Of a stretch of 20,634 nt of DNA, positions 6,664-14,782 are shown piece after piece (the first letter of the stretch is position 1; each line of letters begins with the position of its first letter). The position numbers and the translations under genes were made by a program. Below the pieces are notes generated by a model that had not been told where the DNA came from, made no database searches, and saw only the letters and a list, made by a program, of their open reading frames with translations. Source of the stretch: JAPKEZ01 sp047638975 (GTDB lineage Bacteria; Planctomycetota; UBA1135). The stretch is from assembly GCA_047638975.1 (NCBI GenBank), contig JBLINB010000029.1, forward strand, positions 1 through 20,634. The letters are read 5' to 3'.

Positions 6664-9030
6664 TTAGCTTTTCTTTTTGTCTTCTGGGTCAAAATCTTCT
6701 AGACGCTTCGCCACAGCGGCGTAAACGTCTTGCCAGCGCTTGCCAGTCATGAGTTCGATGCCCGCGCGCACGTCTTTAATGGTGTAGATGTGAAATTCGC
6801 CGCTCTTGACGGCATCCACGATGTCTTGATTGAGCATCAGGTCGTTGGCGTTTATGTTCGGAATCATCACACCTTGCTTGCCAGTTAGCTTGCGCTGCTT
6901 GCAAATTCGGAAGAAACCGTCGATTTTATCGTTAACGCCGCCGATTGCCGTGACTTCGCCGTCAATCGCAAGCGCGCCAGTGACGGCAAGGTCTTGGCGC
7001 AGAGGGAATCCGCTAAGGGCAGATAGCAACGCATACAGCTCAGTGGTGGATGCCGAATCGCCATCAATAGGGCCGTAGTTTTGATCAAAGCACAGACTCA
7101 TTTTTGCCGGCAGTGACTTCTTTTTTCCGAACTGGCAACGCATGTAATTTTCGAGGGCCAGCATACCTTTGTTATGGATGTTACCCGTTAAATGCACTTC
7201 GGTGTCGATGTTTGAGTAACTTTCGTCACCGGCAGTCGCAATCGCCGAAATACGTGCAGGGCGTCCAAAACTTAATGGGCCTAAACTGACAACCGTCATC
7301 GCATTGATCGCACCCACTTCGTGGCCACTAGATCTTATCTTGTAAATGCCTTCAAGCACCTGGCGTTCGTGCCACTCGGCATCGATGGCATGTTGCTCGC
7401 GGTAGTGGGTGCGCGCCGCATCCACATCATCGCGCTGAATCGATTTGTGGCCTTGTTGCGCCGCATAAAAAGAAGACTCGCGCAAGTAGTCGGCAATAAT
7501 CGGTAAGCGTGTTGAAATCCGCTTGCGACTGCCAGAATCATTGACGGCGCGTTCGAGTAGGGCGCACATGCCGGTTTTAGCAATAGGCAACAAATGCTCT
7601 TCCTTGCTGATGTAGTGCAACGAATGCGCCATGCTCGCAGCGTGTTTCTTCATCAACGGGAGCGAGTCTTCGAACTCGGCCTTAACCTTGAAAATACGCG
7701 GGAAGTCTGGCTCGTCGTCGTGCAAGTGGTCGTACAAATTACTGTCGCCAACCAACACTACCTTTAGCTTGATAGGCACTGCTTGCGGACGTGCTCCGGT
7801 AATGCCCAATGGTGACATCGATTCTAGTGCGTGAATCGCTAACTGTCCTGATTGCAAAGTGCGCTTCAATGCGCGCCAGACCTCGGCCTCGCGAAAAACG
7901 TCGCGCGCATTCAAAACTAGAATACCACCGTCGGCATGCAACAGTGAACCTGCAGACACGGCCTGATGCACATAACCTATGCCTTGCTGACTACGCGCGC
8001 GTTCGATAGTGCCGAATAAATTTGAGTAATTAGGATGCGGCTCAAAGACGATCGGTGTCTTGTTCTCGCGCATCAGTCGTACTGGGTTTACTTCGAATAC
8101 TTCTAGGCCGCGCTGTTCAGCTGCTTCACTAGTGCCTTCGCCACCACTGCCACGTGTCCACATTTGTGAATGGCTAAGGGCAAATTGCACACAATCGCCG
8201 AGCCATGTCGCCAAGTTTTTATCGGCGTCTAATTCTTCAGCAAGAGCTACAGTAATACCATGCACAGCCTCGGTCATTACGGACTCGTCGATGCTGTTTG
8301 TCTCACGAATCAAGCGCAATGCCATGGCGCGCGCCTTGTTTTGAGTTTGCTCGACTTGCGCCAAGAAGTTATGGCGCGCCGCAAACATTACTTTGAGCTT
8401 CGCCGCCGACGGACGTTGCTTGGTGGGCAGTTGCAAGGCTTGTTCCGGAGAACAAACAGCATCGTTGATTAATAAATGAATATCGCGACGCGTGCCATTG
8501 CCTTCTTCGATTGCCACTAAAGACAAATTGGCTTTACGTAGCTTTGCTTCAAAGCGCCTGAATAATTGCGATTCAGCTTTTTGATAACGCGCCACTAAAT
8601 GATGACGCTGCTGCACGTGCGATTCGCTTTTGAGCAGCTTCGGTATTTCGGTACGCAGTGCATGCACCCAGTTGCGCATGCCCATTAATAACTTATTACC
8701 GGCACCTAAAGGCAATTCAAGATGCTGCGGATTCAAGGGCTCATGAAAATTATGCACGAACACATGGTCGACCAGTTCACTCGATTCGATCTCGATACAC
8801 TCGAGTAACTCTTGCATCACTTCGGCCTTGTCGGTGCCGCCAATGCCGCACACGAAAATGTTATATCCCGGAGAATTTACGTTTAGACCCATCTTGATGG
8901 CCTCTAATGCACGTTTCTGCCCGAACAAGCGTTGTGATATGGAGCACTCAGCTTGAGCTCTGCGGGTCGGGACCCACGATGCTGGACACTGCCACCGCAG
9001 TTCACTGACTTTTAATTCTTTTGCCTTCAT
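6664..9030 (-). CDS. Lon-like ATP-dependent protease (AAA_32 / S16 family, LonH/YcbZ-related)
   Basis: A soluble 788-residue fusion of a divergent AAA+ domain and a C-terminal Lon (S16) protease domain, of the group typified by longer homologues of E. coli YcbZ. The N-terminus reads FGQKRALEAIKMGL then a Walker-A-like GIGGTDKA (62-69), which keeps the Lys but has Asp for the second Gly and Ala for Ser/Thr. The Walker-B-like GGILVLNARD (368-377) has Asn for the first Asp. Such degeneracy occurs in this family, so ATPase activity may be weak. FEPHPNYSNLFG (about 329-340) is a typical family motif. The protease dyad is intact: Ser659 in GPIDGDSAS and Lys702 in NDKIDG, with the same 43-residue spacing as E. 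coli Lon. The start codon lies within the end of the upstream gene (29-base overlap), suggesting coupling. No Shine-Dalgarno is visible. Confidence 0.92.
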   Translation of the reverse strand: MKAKELKVSELRWQCPASWVPTRRAQAECSISQRLFGQKRALEAIKMGLNVNSPGYNIFVCGIGGTDKAEVMQELLECIEIESSELVDHVFVHNFHEPLNPQHLELPLGAGNKLLMGMRNWVHALRTEIPKLLKSESHVQQRHHLVARYQKAESQLFRRFEAKLRKANLSLVAIEEGNGTRRDIHLLINDAVCSPEQALQLPTKQRPSAAKLKVMFAARHNFLAQVEQTQNKARAMALRLIRETNSIDESVMTEAVHGITVALAEELDADKNLATWLGDCVQFALSHSQMWTRGSGGEGTSEAAEQRGLEVFEVNPVRLMRENKTPIVFEPHPNYSNLFGTIERARSQQGIGYVHQAVSAGSLLHADGGILVLNARDVFREAEVWRALKRTLQSGQLAIHALESMSPLGITGARPQAVPIKLKVVLVGDSNLYDHLHDDEPDFPRIFKVKAEFEDSLPLMKKHAASMAHSLHYISKEEHLLPIAKTGMCALLERAVNDSGSRKRISTRLPIIADYLRESSFYAAQQGHKSIQRDDVDAARTHYREQHAIDAEWHERQVLEGIYKIRSSGHEVGAINAMTVVSLGPLSFGRPARISAIATAGDESYSNIDTEVHLTGNIHNKGMLALENYMRCQFGKKKSLPAKMSLCFDQNYGPIDGDSASTTELYALLSALSGFPLRQDLAVTGALAIDGEVTAIGGVNDKIDGFFRICKQRKLTGKQGVMIPNINANDLMLNQDIVDAVKSGEFHIYTIKDVRAGIELMTGKRWQDVYAAVAKRLEDFDPEDKKKS

Positions 9031-10687
9031 TGGTTATTTTTGTTGCTTCGCTATCGCGCTTCATGTAAATCAGCACGCTAACTAAAGACTGTCGCGCATC
9101 ATCTTTGCGCGGATTTAATTCGAGAGCACGATAATACTCTTTGATCGCGACGTTATATCTTTCGTTAGCCGCGGAGATGTTACCTTGCTTGTCAAATGCG
9201 GTACCTATTTGCACTAGCGATTCGGCAAGTGCAATATGAGTGACTGCTTTGTCTTGACCATTAGCAATCGCAAATTCTAAACGTGGAATTGCTAAATGAT
9301 ATTGTTCGAGATCGATGTGGCCGAGCCCGATATTTGAATTGTAAGAGCCATGCATTTCTGCATTGACCGGGTCGAAATCATCGATCATCGAACTGCCTTC
9401 GATGATTGCGATTGGCGCAATCATTAGCAGTGCGGCCAGCCAGCGCTTTGAATCGGCGAGCGTGTAAATGGCCCAAGGCACAATAATTACTGCTATCGGC
9501 ACCAACGGAAGTCGGTAACGCGGTGAATACCAAAAGACGATTACGGTTGCTGCAGCACTCATGAACAACACAAAAAGCGGCAGCCTAAAAGTATTTTTTC
9601 GACGCCATAGCATGACTAAAGCGATGCATGCCATCGGCAGTAGCCATCCTACTTGTATGAATGCTGAGTGAGGTGTAGGCCGCGGAAAGGCCGGGTCAGC
9701 GTTTTCGAGGGTAATGAAAAATAGATCGCCGTAATCTTTTCCGGCAAACAACCAACGCATCTTAGTCAATATTAAAGCGAATGCTTCACTAGGATATTGC
9801 TTGTAGAAATCGAGACCTTGCTTGAAATAATAATCTGAGGTGTTCCCCCAGCCTGCAACACCTGTTTGTTCGGCGACAATATCGTAGGCGTCTTTGTTTT
9901 GATCAAGACGGTTTGCCGACACGCCTGCGAGAGGTTTGTAAGTGCCGTTGGCGCCATGCGAGTTGCCGTGTGCGAAGGTTACTCCGGCTTGCGCGCTAAC
10001 CGGAATGAATTCTCCGACGGCGATGGCGTTGTGCAGTGTGGCAAGGCCCGTTATGCCGAGCGCAACACTCAAAACAATCGCGCTTAATTTATAACGTCCG
10101 TCCTTCCAGTTTAGCCACCAAGCAAAGAACGGCAAACTAGCGAGCAGCGTAGGGTTGGCAAGTACCGCGATACCTAAGCCACTGCCGAAGTGGGTGGCGC
10201 GTGATTTGCTAGGCTGCTGACTAAAGCGCAGCATTGAAAAGATAAGAAAGCTAAGTGTAAGTAATTGCAGTGAAGAGTTGACTAAACGTACTGTGAAATA
10301 CGCCGGCTCTTGCAAAAGTAAGAAGCACGCGGCACTTGCAAACGCAAGACCGGAGTTTTTGAATAAGAGCTGCGCGCAATTCGCAATAATATATGCCGTG
10401 AGGCTGCGTAATAAGAGTTGCACCACAAATATGCCACCAAGCCCGAAACCCAGACTGCGCATCAAAGCAACAAAATACGGATAAAGTGGTGCGGATAAAA
10501 ACGGTTGATTTTGTATGAAATTGCCCGATGCAATATTGTCGGCTATGTTCAGGTATTCAAGCGCATCTCCTGCTGGGGCAAGCAATGTTGGGTTATTGCC
10601 ATACGACAGATACAAACAAATGAGCTGCCAAATCAAGTCGATGATTAGCAACATTCCGAGTGCAGAAGTAGGGTACAACCTTTTCAC
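9002..10687 (-). CDS. Polytopic glycosyltransferase-like (GT-C/PMT fold) membrane protein with C-terminal TPR repeats
   Basis: A 561-residue inner-membrane protein. It starts with a transmembrane helix (about 10-28) and an acidic first periplasmic loop, APAGDALEYLNIADN (Asp41, Glu44), as in GT-C enzymes such as ArnT/PMT that use lipid-linked sugar donors. About ten hydrophobic helices follow to residue 425. The region around 430-555 contains TPR-like units (YHLAIPRLEFAI, AIKEYYRALELNPRKDDAR), probably periplasmic. The start is GTG at 10687 with AGGA nine bases upstream (complement of 10697-10700); that ribosome binding site is the complement of the proposed sodB -10. It is the first gene of an operon with the Lon-like and TatD-like genes. 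The sugar and acceptor are unknown. O-antigen- or oligosaccharyltransferase-like roles are alternatives. Confidence 0.82.
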   Translation of the reverse strand: MKRLYPTSALGMLLIIDLIWQLICLYLSYGNNPTLLAPAGDALEYLNIADNIASGNFIQNQPFLSAPLYPYFVALMRSLGFGLGGIFVVQLLLRSLTAYIIANCAQLLFKNSGLAFASAACFLLLQEPAYFTVRLVNSSLQLLTLSFLIFSMLRFSQQPSKSRATHFGSGLGIAVLANPTLLASLPFFAWWLNWKDGRYKLSAIVLSVALGITGLATLHNAIAVGEFIPVSAQAGVTFAHGNSHGANGTYKPLAGVSANRLDQNKDAYDIVAEQTGVAGWGNTSDYYFKQGLDFYKQYPSEAFALILTKMRWLFAGKDYGDLFFITLENADPAFPRPTPHSAFIQVGWLLPMACIALVMLWRRKNTFRLPLFVLFMSAAATVIVFWYSPRYRLPLVPIAVIIVPWAIYTLADSKRWLAALLMIAPIAIIEGSSMIDDFDPVNAEMHGSYNSNIGLGHIDLEQYHLAIPRLEFAIANGQDKAVTHIALAESLVQIGTAFDKQGNISAANERYNVAIKEYYRALELNPRKDDARQSLVSVLIYMKRDSEATKITNEGKRIKSQ

Positions 10688-10691
10688 AATC

Positions 10692-10700
10692 TGCTATCCT
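10692..10700 (+). promoter_or_regulatory. Extended -10 promoter element for sodB
   Basis: TGCTATCCT combines the extended -10 TGn with TATCCT (four of six matches), 29 bases before the sodB ATG. No clear -35 is present at 16-18 bases, which an extended -10 can tolerate. Only 42 bases separate the divergent sodB and glycosyltransferase-like starts. The same bases read on minus supply the AGGA ribosome binding site of the divergent gene. Confidence 0.45.
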
Positions 10701-10729
10701 ATCACTCCCAAAAACCTCATAACACAATC

Positions 10730-11299
10730 ATGGCTTACGAATTACCAGAACTCCCTTACGGCATCTCCGACTTGGCACCACACATCAGTGCCGAGACTCT
10801 AGAATTTCACCACGGCAAGCATCACAATGCTTACCTTACAAAGTTAAATGAATTGCTTGATGGCGATTCATCGAAGTCTCTAGAAGAACTGATCACTACT
10901 ACCGAAGGCGGCGTGTTCAATCAGGCTGCTCAAGTTTACAACCACAGCTTCTACTGGAAGTGCATGAAGGCACAAGGTGGCGGCGCTCCAAGTGGCGCTT
11001 TGGCCGCAGCAATTGATCGCGACTTCGGGTCTTACGACGATTTCGTGGCACAGTTCAAAGCAGCAGCGATGGGCCAATTTGGTTCAGGCTGGGCGTGGTT
11101 GGTTGACAACGGCGGCAAGCTAGAAATCTGCGCAACTTCAAACGCAGGCAATCCATTGACAGACGGCAAGAAGCCTTTGCTTACTTGCGACGTCTGGGAA
11201 CACGCCTACTACATTGATTTCAGAAACGCGCGTCCGGCATACCTAAACACTTTCTTCGAAAGTTTGGTTAACTGGTCGTTCGTAGAATCAAATATGTAG
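10730..11299 (+). CDS. sodB: Iron superoxide dismutase (SodB)
   Basis: Cytoplasmic enzyme converting superoxide to O2 and H2O2. The 189 residues are close to the E. coli SodB length (193). Metal ligands are visible: His27 in EFHHGKHH, His72 in YNHSFYW, Asp154 and His158 in CDVWEHAYY. Gln68 in AAQVYNH, in the N-terminal domain, together with ATSNAGNPLT in the C-terminal domain, is the arrangement typical of Fe rather than Mn enzymes. A Tyr replaces the common Trp in AAQVWNH. The start is the ATG at 10730, matching MAYELPELPYG of the family. No Shine-Dalgarno is seen. It is monocistronic: the next gene converges with only 3 bases between stop codons and no terminator hairpin there. Regulation by iron or oxidative stress is known for the family but no site is visible. 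Confidence 0.98.
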   Translation: MAYELPELPYGISDLAPHISAETLEFHHGKHHNAYLTKLNELLDGDSSKSLEELITTTEGGVFNQAAQVYNHSFYWKCMKAQGGGAPSGALAAAIDRDFGSYDDFVAQFKAAAMGQFGSGWAWLVDNGGKLEICATSNAGNPLTDGKKPLLTCDVWEHAYYIDFRNARPAYLNTFFESLVNWSFVESNM

Positions 11300-11302
11300 T
11301 CT

Positions 11303-12148
11303 TTAGAAATAAAGCGCTACACCAAAATATGGGCCTGACATGTTCAGGTCCATATTTATTAATATATTGTCGATGCTGCCGTCGATGCTTAGGTCGATAC
11401 TGCGATATCCGATTACCGCTTCACCATTAGTGAAGATCTCAAAATTTAGATTAAAGTCGTAATCTATAAAAACAGCATCGACTCCATCGATTTCATCGAT
11501 GCTAACTGAGACACCCATCATCTCGGCGCCGACGCGGAGATCAGTGTCTGGGATGTATATATCCGCGCGCACACCAATAATCGGTACCGGCACACCCTGG
11601 TTGACCAGCACGTTCTGAAAGGATCCCGCTACGATGTTTGCGCCATTAGCCTCTTGCGCAGCGAATTTAAATTGGTTGAAATTAAAGAGGTCGAGTCCGC
11701 CGAGTACGGCGACGCGGCCTAATGAGGTGTTTAGTATGTCTACGCCTAATATGATTTTAGTAGAGTCGATATCGAAAGTCGAATCCACTTTTAGATCGCC
11801 GACTAAGGCTTCGCCCAAGAAGAATCCGCCGTTGCCGCTAATCACTCCGTCTTGGGTGGTGTTATTGTTGAACCGCGAAATCGACACTTCGAAGTGCGCA
11901 AATCCGATGCGCACACCATACTGTGTGGTGTAAGATCTCTCGCTGTTGACGGAAAACGCACCACTCAAAGCGCCGACCGCGCCCGATGCTGGCACCGAAA
12001 GATTACTTGAGTCGACTTCTAGTGATAGGGCGAAACCTGCGGCATAGGCGCTCACATGAGTGTCGCTCCAGGCAGCATCGCCAGGAATAGCGCAAGCGGG
12101 GACTAAAGCGGAACTTAAAAGCAGAAGGTGAACTCGAGCGATTCGCAT
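11303..12148 (-). CDS. Predicted outer-membrane beta-barrel protein of unknown function
   Basis: A 281-residue protein I do not recognise. Residues 1-20 form a signal peptide: Arg at 2 and 5, a hydrophobic run LLLLSSALVPACA, and an A-C-A cleavage site after residue 20. The VPAC sequence is not a good lipobox. The rest alternates polar and hydrophobic residues (for example YGVRIGFAHFEVSISRF, VFIDYDFNLNFEIF), as in beta-barrels. The protein ends with GPYFGVALYF, a C-terminal Phe with alternating hydrophobics as in the beta-signal recognised by the BAM machinery. Many strands contain Asp-rich turns (IDSTK, IDEIDGVD, IDLSIDGSID). It converges on sodB and diverges from cca. Its start lies 6 bases after a TACACT box and lacks a Shine-Dalgarno. 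Confidence 0.78.
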   Translation of the reverse strand: MRIARVHLLLLSSALVPACAIPGDAAWSDTHVSAYAAGFALSLEVDSSNLSVPASGAVGALSGAFSVNSERSYTTQYGVRIGFAHFEVSISRFNNNTTQDGVISGNGGFFLGEALVGDLKVDSTFDIDSTKIILGVDILNTSLGRVAVLGGLDLFNFNQFKFAAQEANGANIVAGSFQNVLVNQGVPVPIIGVRADIYIPDTDLRVGAEMMGVSVSIDEIDGVDAVFIDYDFNLNFEIFTNGEAVIGYRSIDLSIDGSIDNILINMDLNMSGPYFGVALYF

Positions 12149-12154
12149 GTTTAG

Positions 12155-12186
12155 TAGTGTAACTTGCCGGATTAACGGTTACACTA
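12155..12186. promoter_or_regulatory. Perfect 9-bp inverted repeat with paired -10-like boxes between OMP and cca genes
   Basis: TAGTGTAAC (12155-12163) and GTTACACTA (12178-12186) are exact inverted repeats separated by 14 bases. They lie in the 53-base gap between the divergent starts at 12148 and 12202. Each arm contains TACACT (four of six matches to TATAAT) facing outward: 12160-12155 on minus, 6 bases from the OMP ATG, and 12180-12185 on plus, 16 bases from the cca ATG. It could be a symmetric divergent promoter, an operator for a dimeric repressor, or both. No convincing -35 is seen. Confidence 0.45.
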
Positions 12187-12201
12187 AACCATTGAGTCAG
12201 C

Positions 12202-13560
12202 ATGGAAAATACCTTACCTCAGAACATTAGGGCTCTTGCCACTGCCATCGATGGCGCTGGCGGGCGTGCGTATTTAGTGGGAGGGGCCGTCCGCGATGTG
12301 TTGCTAGGGCTGAAGTGTAAAGATTACGACTTAGAGGTTTATGGTCTTGGCGTTGAAGAACTCGAAAAGTTGCTGGGCAAATTTGGTGCTGTACATTTAA
12401 TCGGTAAACAGTTTGCAGTGTTGCTCTTGGTTTTCGCTGATGGCGAAGAAGTAGAGGTGGCGTTACCGCGCCGTGAATCGAAGACTGGCCCCGGGCATAA
12501 AGGCTTTGCTGTAAAATCAGATCCGCATATGCGAAAGGAAGACGCGGTGTTGCGTCGTGATTTTACGATTAACGCATTGATGCAAGATATCTTAAGTGGC
12601 GAGATTTTCGATTTCCATGACGGACTCGGTGATCTCAAACGTAAAACATTGCGCCATGTATCACCTGCTTTTGCCGAAGATCCGCTGCGAGTATTGCGCG
12701 CGGCGCGTTTTGTCGCGCGTTTTGATTTTGTGATCGCCAGCGAGACCGTCGAACTCTGTCGCTCGCTTGATGTGTCTGAATTACCACGCGAACGCATCGA
12801 AGGCGAATTTCGTTTGATGCTCGAAAAATGTGATTTCCCGGGTAAGGGCTTGCTGGCGCTCGAAGCATGTGGCGCATTACGTAGTTTCCCAGAATTAGAA
12901 TGCCTACGTGGAGTGCCACAAGACCCTGAATGGCACCCCGAAGGTGATGTGATGATCCATACCGCGCTTTGCCTCGATGCAGCAATCTTACGCCGCGATG
13001 AGATGGAAGATATCTGGGTTGAGATGTTGGGCGTCATGTGTCACGACCTTGGGAAAGCCACCCATACCTCTTTCGAACGCGGACGCTGGCGTTGCCCGGC
13101 GCATGATGTCGCTGGAGTCAAACCCACCATAAGTTTGCTCGAAAAGATTAATGGTACTAGTAATGTAGTAGCACCTGTTTGCGATTTGGTGCGTGAGCAT
13201 TTGCGTCCGGGGCAACTGTATATCGAACGCGAATCGGTAACTGACGCTGCTATCCGCCGCTTGGCGACACGCGTTAACATTCCGGCACTATGCCGCGTGG
13301 CGTTTGCCGATTTCGCAGGTCGTCTAAAACCATTCGAATTACCCTGGACACCCGAAGTATGGCTGCTCGAACGCGCAGCTGGCTTAGGTGTAAAGGATGC
13401 ACCTCTTAAAAACTTTTTACGCGGACAAGATGTCATCGCTGTTGGCGTCGAGCCTGGTCCGCAAATAGGTGACATACTCGACGAGGCCTACGCTCTGCAA
13501 ATAGAGGGAGAACTTATGAACCGTGAACAATCATTGGAGTGGTTATGCAAACGCTGTTAA
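12202..13560 (+). CDS. cca: CCA tRNA nucleotidyltransferase with HD domain
   Basis: Adds or repairs the 3' CCA of tRNAs. The 452 residues include the class II nucleotidyltransferase head: LVGGAVRD (25-32), the catalytic DYD (Asp41, Asp43) and RRDFTINAL (118-126), followed by the family's EDPLRVLRAARFVARF segment (159-174). The C-terminal half holds an HD-type phosphohydrolase motif, MCHDLGKATH (about 277-286), with a preceding His in MIHTALCLD, as in multifunctional CCA proteins. It is longer than E. coli Cca (412). PcnB poly(A) polymerase was considered, but the head-domain motifs and HD domain fit Cca. It is the first gene of a three-gene plus-strand operon. The start lacks a Shine-Dalgarno; the upstream -10-like box sits in the inverted repeat at 12155-12186. 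Confidence 0.95.
   Translation: MENTLPQNIRALATAIDGAGGRAYLVGGAVRDVLLGLKCKDYDLEVYGLGVEELEKLLGKFGAVHLIGKQFAVLLLVFADGEEVEVALPRRESKTGPGHKGFAVKSDPHMRKEDAVLRRDFTINALMQDILSGEIFDFHDGLGDLKRKTLRHVSPAFAEDPLRVLRAARFVARFDFVIASETVELCRSLDVSELPRERIEGEFRLMLEKCDFPGKGLLALEACGALRSFPELECLRGVPQDPEWHPEGDVMIHTALCLDAAILRRDEMEDIWVEMLGVMCHDLGKATHTSFERGRWRCPAHDVAGVKPTISLLEKINGTSNVVAPVCDLVREHLRPGQLYIERESVTDAAIRRLATRVNIPALCRVAFADFAGRLKPFELPWTPEVWLLERAAGLGVKDAPLKNFLRGQDVIAVGVEPGPQIGDILDEAYALQIEGELMNREQSLEWLCKRC
13536..13539 (+). promoter_or_regulatory. Ribosome binding site deciding the start of the gene after cca
   Basis: GGAG lies five bases before the ATG at 13545, inside the end of cca. It favours that ATG over the in-frame GTG at 13539, which the GGAG itself overlaps. 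This is one of the few clear Shine-Dalgarno sequences in the window. Confidence 0.6.
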
Positions 13561-14213
13561 TCATTGGCGGCGTGTGCCTGGTAGGATTCATGATATATTC
13601 TTCATGGAAATATCATAAAGAACGCCGCGCAGGTTTTGTGGCCTGGGCGCAGAAGAACAATTTTAGGTTTCGTCCCGAGCGTGATCGTGGCCTGGCAAAT
13701 AGGTTTATGTTTTTGAATAACTTGAATAACGGTAGCAATCGTTACGGTTATGATTATTTGCATGGTATATACGCTGGTTTTACAGCGCATGCCTTTACTT
13801 ATCACTACGAAACGTACTCGACAGACTCAAAGGGTAACCGCCAAACGCATCACCATAACCTCGGGGTAGTGGCTATTGAAATAGAGCAGGCGTTTCCGGA
13901 GTTACGCATCCACCCTGAAAGTATCTTCGCGAAATTTGGCCAACTGCTAGGCTACGACGACATCGATTTCGAATCTATCGAGTTTTCTAAGAAATACGCG
14001 GTGCGCTCCGAAGATAAAAAACTCGCTTACGACTTTTGCAATACCGGCATGATGGAATACCTGTTGAAATGCCCAAAAACTGCCTTAGAGCTCGACGGCC
14101 ACACTTTAGCGGTGTATGATGGAGCCAAGCTAGAACCACGCGAGCTCGACGCCTACTTGTTGCAGCTCACCGAAATACGTGCTTTAATGCCCGCCTACTT
14201 GTTTAAAAAATAA
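13545..14213 (+). CDS. Membrane-anchored protein of unknown function, partner of LemA
   Basis: A 222-residue protein with one N-terminal transmembrane segment (about 3-20) followed by WKYHKERR, so the bulk is predicted to be cytoplasmic. The soluble part resembles a widespread uncharacterised family (the pattern is like DUF3137-type proteins): an opening of the form FVAWAQKNNFRFRPERD, a central GIYAGFTAHAFTYHYET, a His-rich HHHNLGVVAIE, then a FESIEFSKKYAVRSEDKKLAYDF segment and MMEYLL. I see no catalytic motif. It overlaps the cca stop by 16 bases and shares one base with the lemA start (TAATG), so the three genes are probably translated together. I chose the ATG at 13545 because of the GGAG before it. 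A related function with LemA is inferred from the overlap. Confidence 0.85.
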   Translation: MQTLLIIGGVCLVGFMIYSSWKYHKERRAGFVAWAQKNNFRFRPERDRGLANRFMFLNNLNNGSNRYGYDYLHGIYAGFTAHAFTYHYETYSTDSKGNRQTHHHNLGVVAIEIEQAFPELRIHPESIFAKFGQLLGYDDIDFESIEFSKKYAVRSEDKKLAYDFCNTGMMEYLLKCPKTALELDGHTLAVYDGAKLEPRELDAYLLQLTEIRALMPAYLFKK

Positions 14214-14764
14214 TGATATACGCCCTAATCGGAATTCCACTCTTCATCTTGCTGATCTCGGTTGGCATGTACAATGCGCTAGTGTCGATTCGCAATCAAT
14301 GCGACGAGGCGTGGTCAAATGTCGATACCGAATTAAAGCGTCGCTACGATTTGATCCCTAATTTGATTAACACCGTTAAAGGTTACGCCAAGCACGAAAG
14401 CGAGCTGCTGGCAAAGGTAACAGCGATGCGCGAAAAGGCCGTGGCCAATAATGGTAATCCGCAATCTCAGGCCGCCGACGAAGGGGCCTTGCAGGGTGCT
14501 TTATCGAGTTTGATGGTACGCCTTGAAGCGTATCCCGATCTCAAAGCGAGTACTAACTTCGCCGAGCTGCAGTCTGAATTAGCTAACACCGAAAACCGCA
14601 TTCAGGCGGCGTTGCGTTTTTACAACGGTAACATTCGCGAAAACAATAATAAGGTACAGCAGTTTCCGTCTAATATAATCGCCGGCATGTATAGCTTTAG
14701 CCTGCGCGAGTTCTTTGAAATAAAAATACCCGAGATGCGCGAGGCACCTCAGGTAAGTTTTTAA
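14213..14764 (+). CDS. lemA: LemA family protein
   Basis: A 183-residue membrane protein with an N-terminal transmembrane segment (about 3-20) followed by a long helical domain. Family signatures are clear: YNALVSIRNQCDEAWSNVD, LKRRYDLIPNLINTVKGYA, HESELL, ENRIQAALRFYNG, and NNKVQQFPSNIIAGM close to the end. LemA proteins are widespread and of uncertain function, reported next to membrane proteases or envelope-stress genes. Its stop is part of the palindrome at 14762-14782. There is no separate Shine-Dalgarno; translation is likely coupled through the TAATG overlap. Confidence 0.95.
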   Translation: MIYALIGIPLFILLISVGMYNALVSIRNQCDEAWSNVDTELKRRYDLIPNLINTVKGYAKHESELLAKVTAMREKAVANNGNPQSQAADEGALQGALSSLMVRLEAYPDLKASTNFAELQSELANTENRIQAALRFYNGNIRENNNKVQQFPSNIIAGMYSFSLREFFEIKIPEMREAPQVSF

Positions 14765-14782
14765 GCTAAAAAGTTTAGCTTA
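14762..14782. terminator. Palindrome spanning the stop codons of lemA and the convergent RRM gene
   Basis: TAAGCTAAA (14762-14770) and TTTAGCTTA (14774-14782) are perfect inverted repeats with a three-base loop. The first three bases are the lemA stop TAA and the last three, read on minus, are the RRM gene stop TAA. The hairpin would form at the end of both mRNAs. It is AT-rich and no T tract follows on either strand, so classical intrinsic termination is doubtful. Protection of the 3' ends after processing is an alternative. Confidence 0.45.

Noticed and set aside
12339..13037. 232-codon minus-strand frame inside cca
   Set aside because: Arg/Ser/Pro-rich antisense shadow of a clear cca gene.
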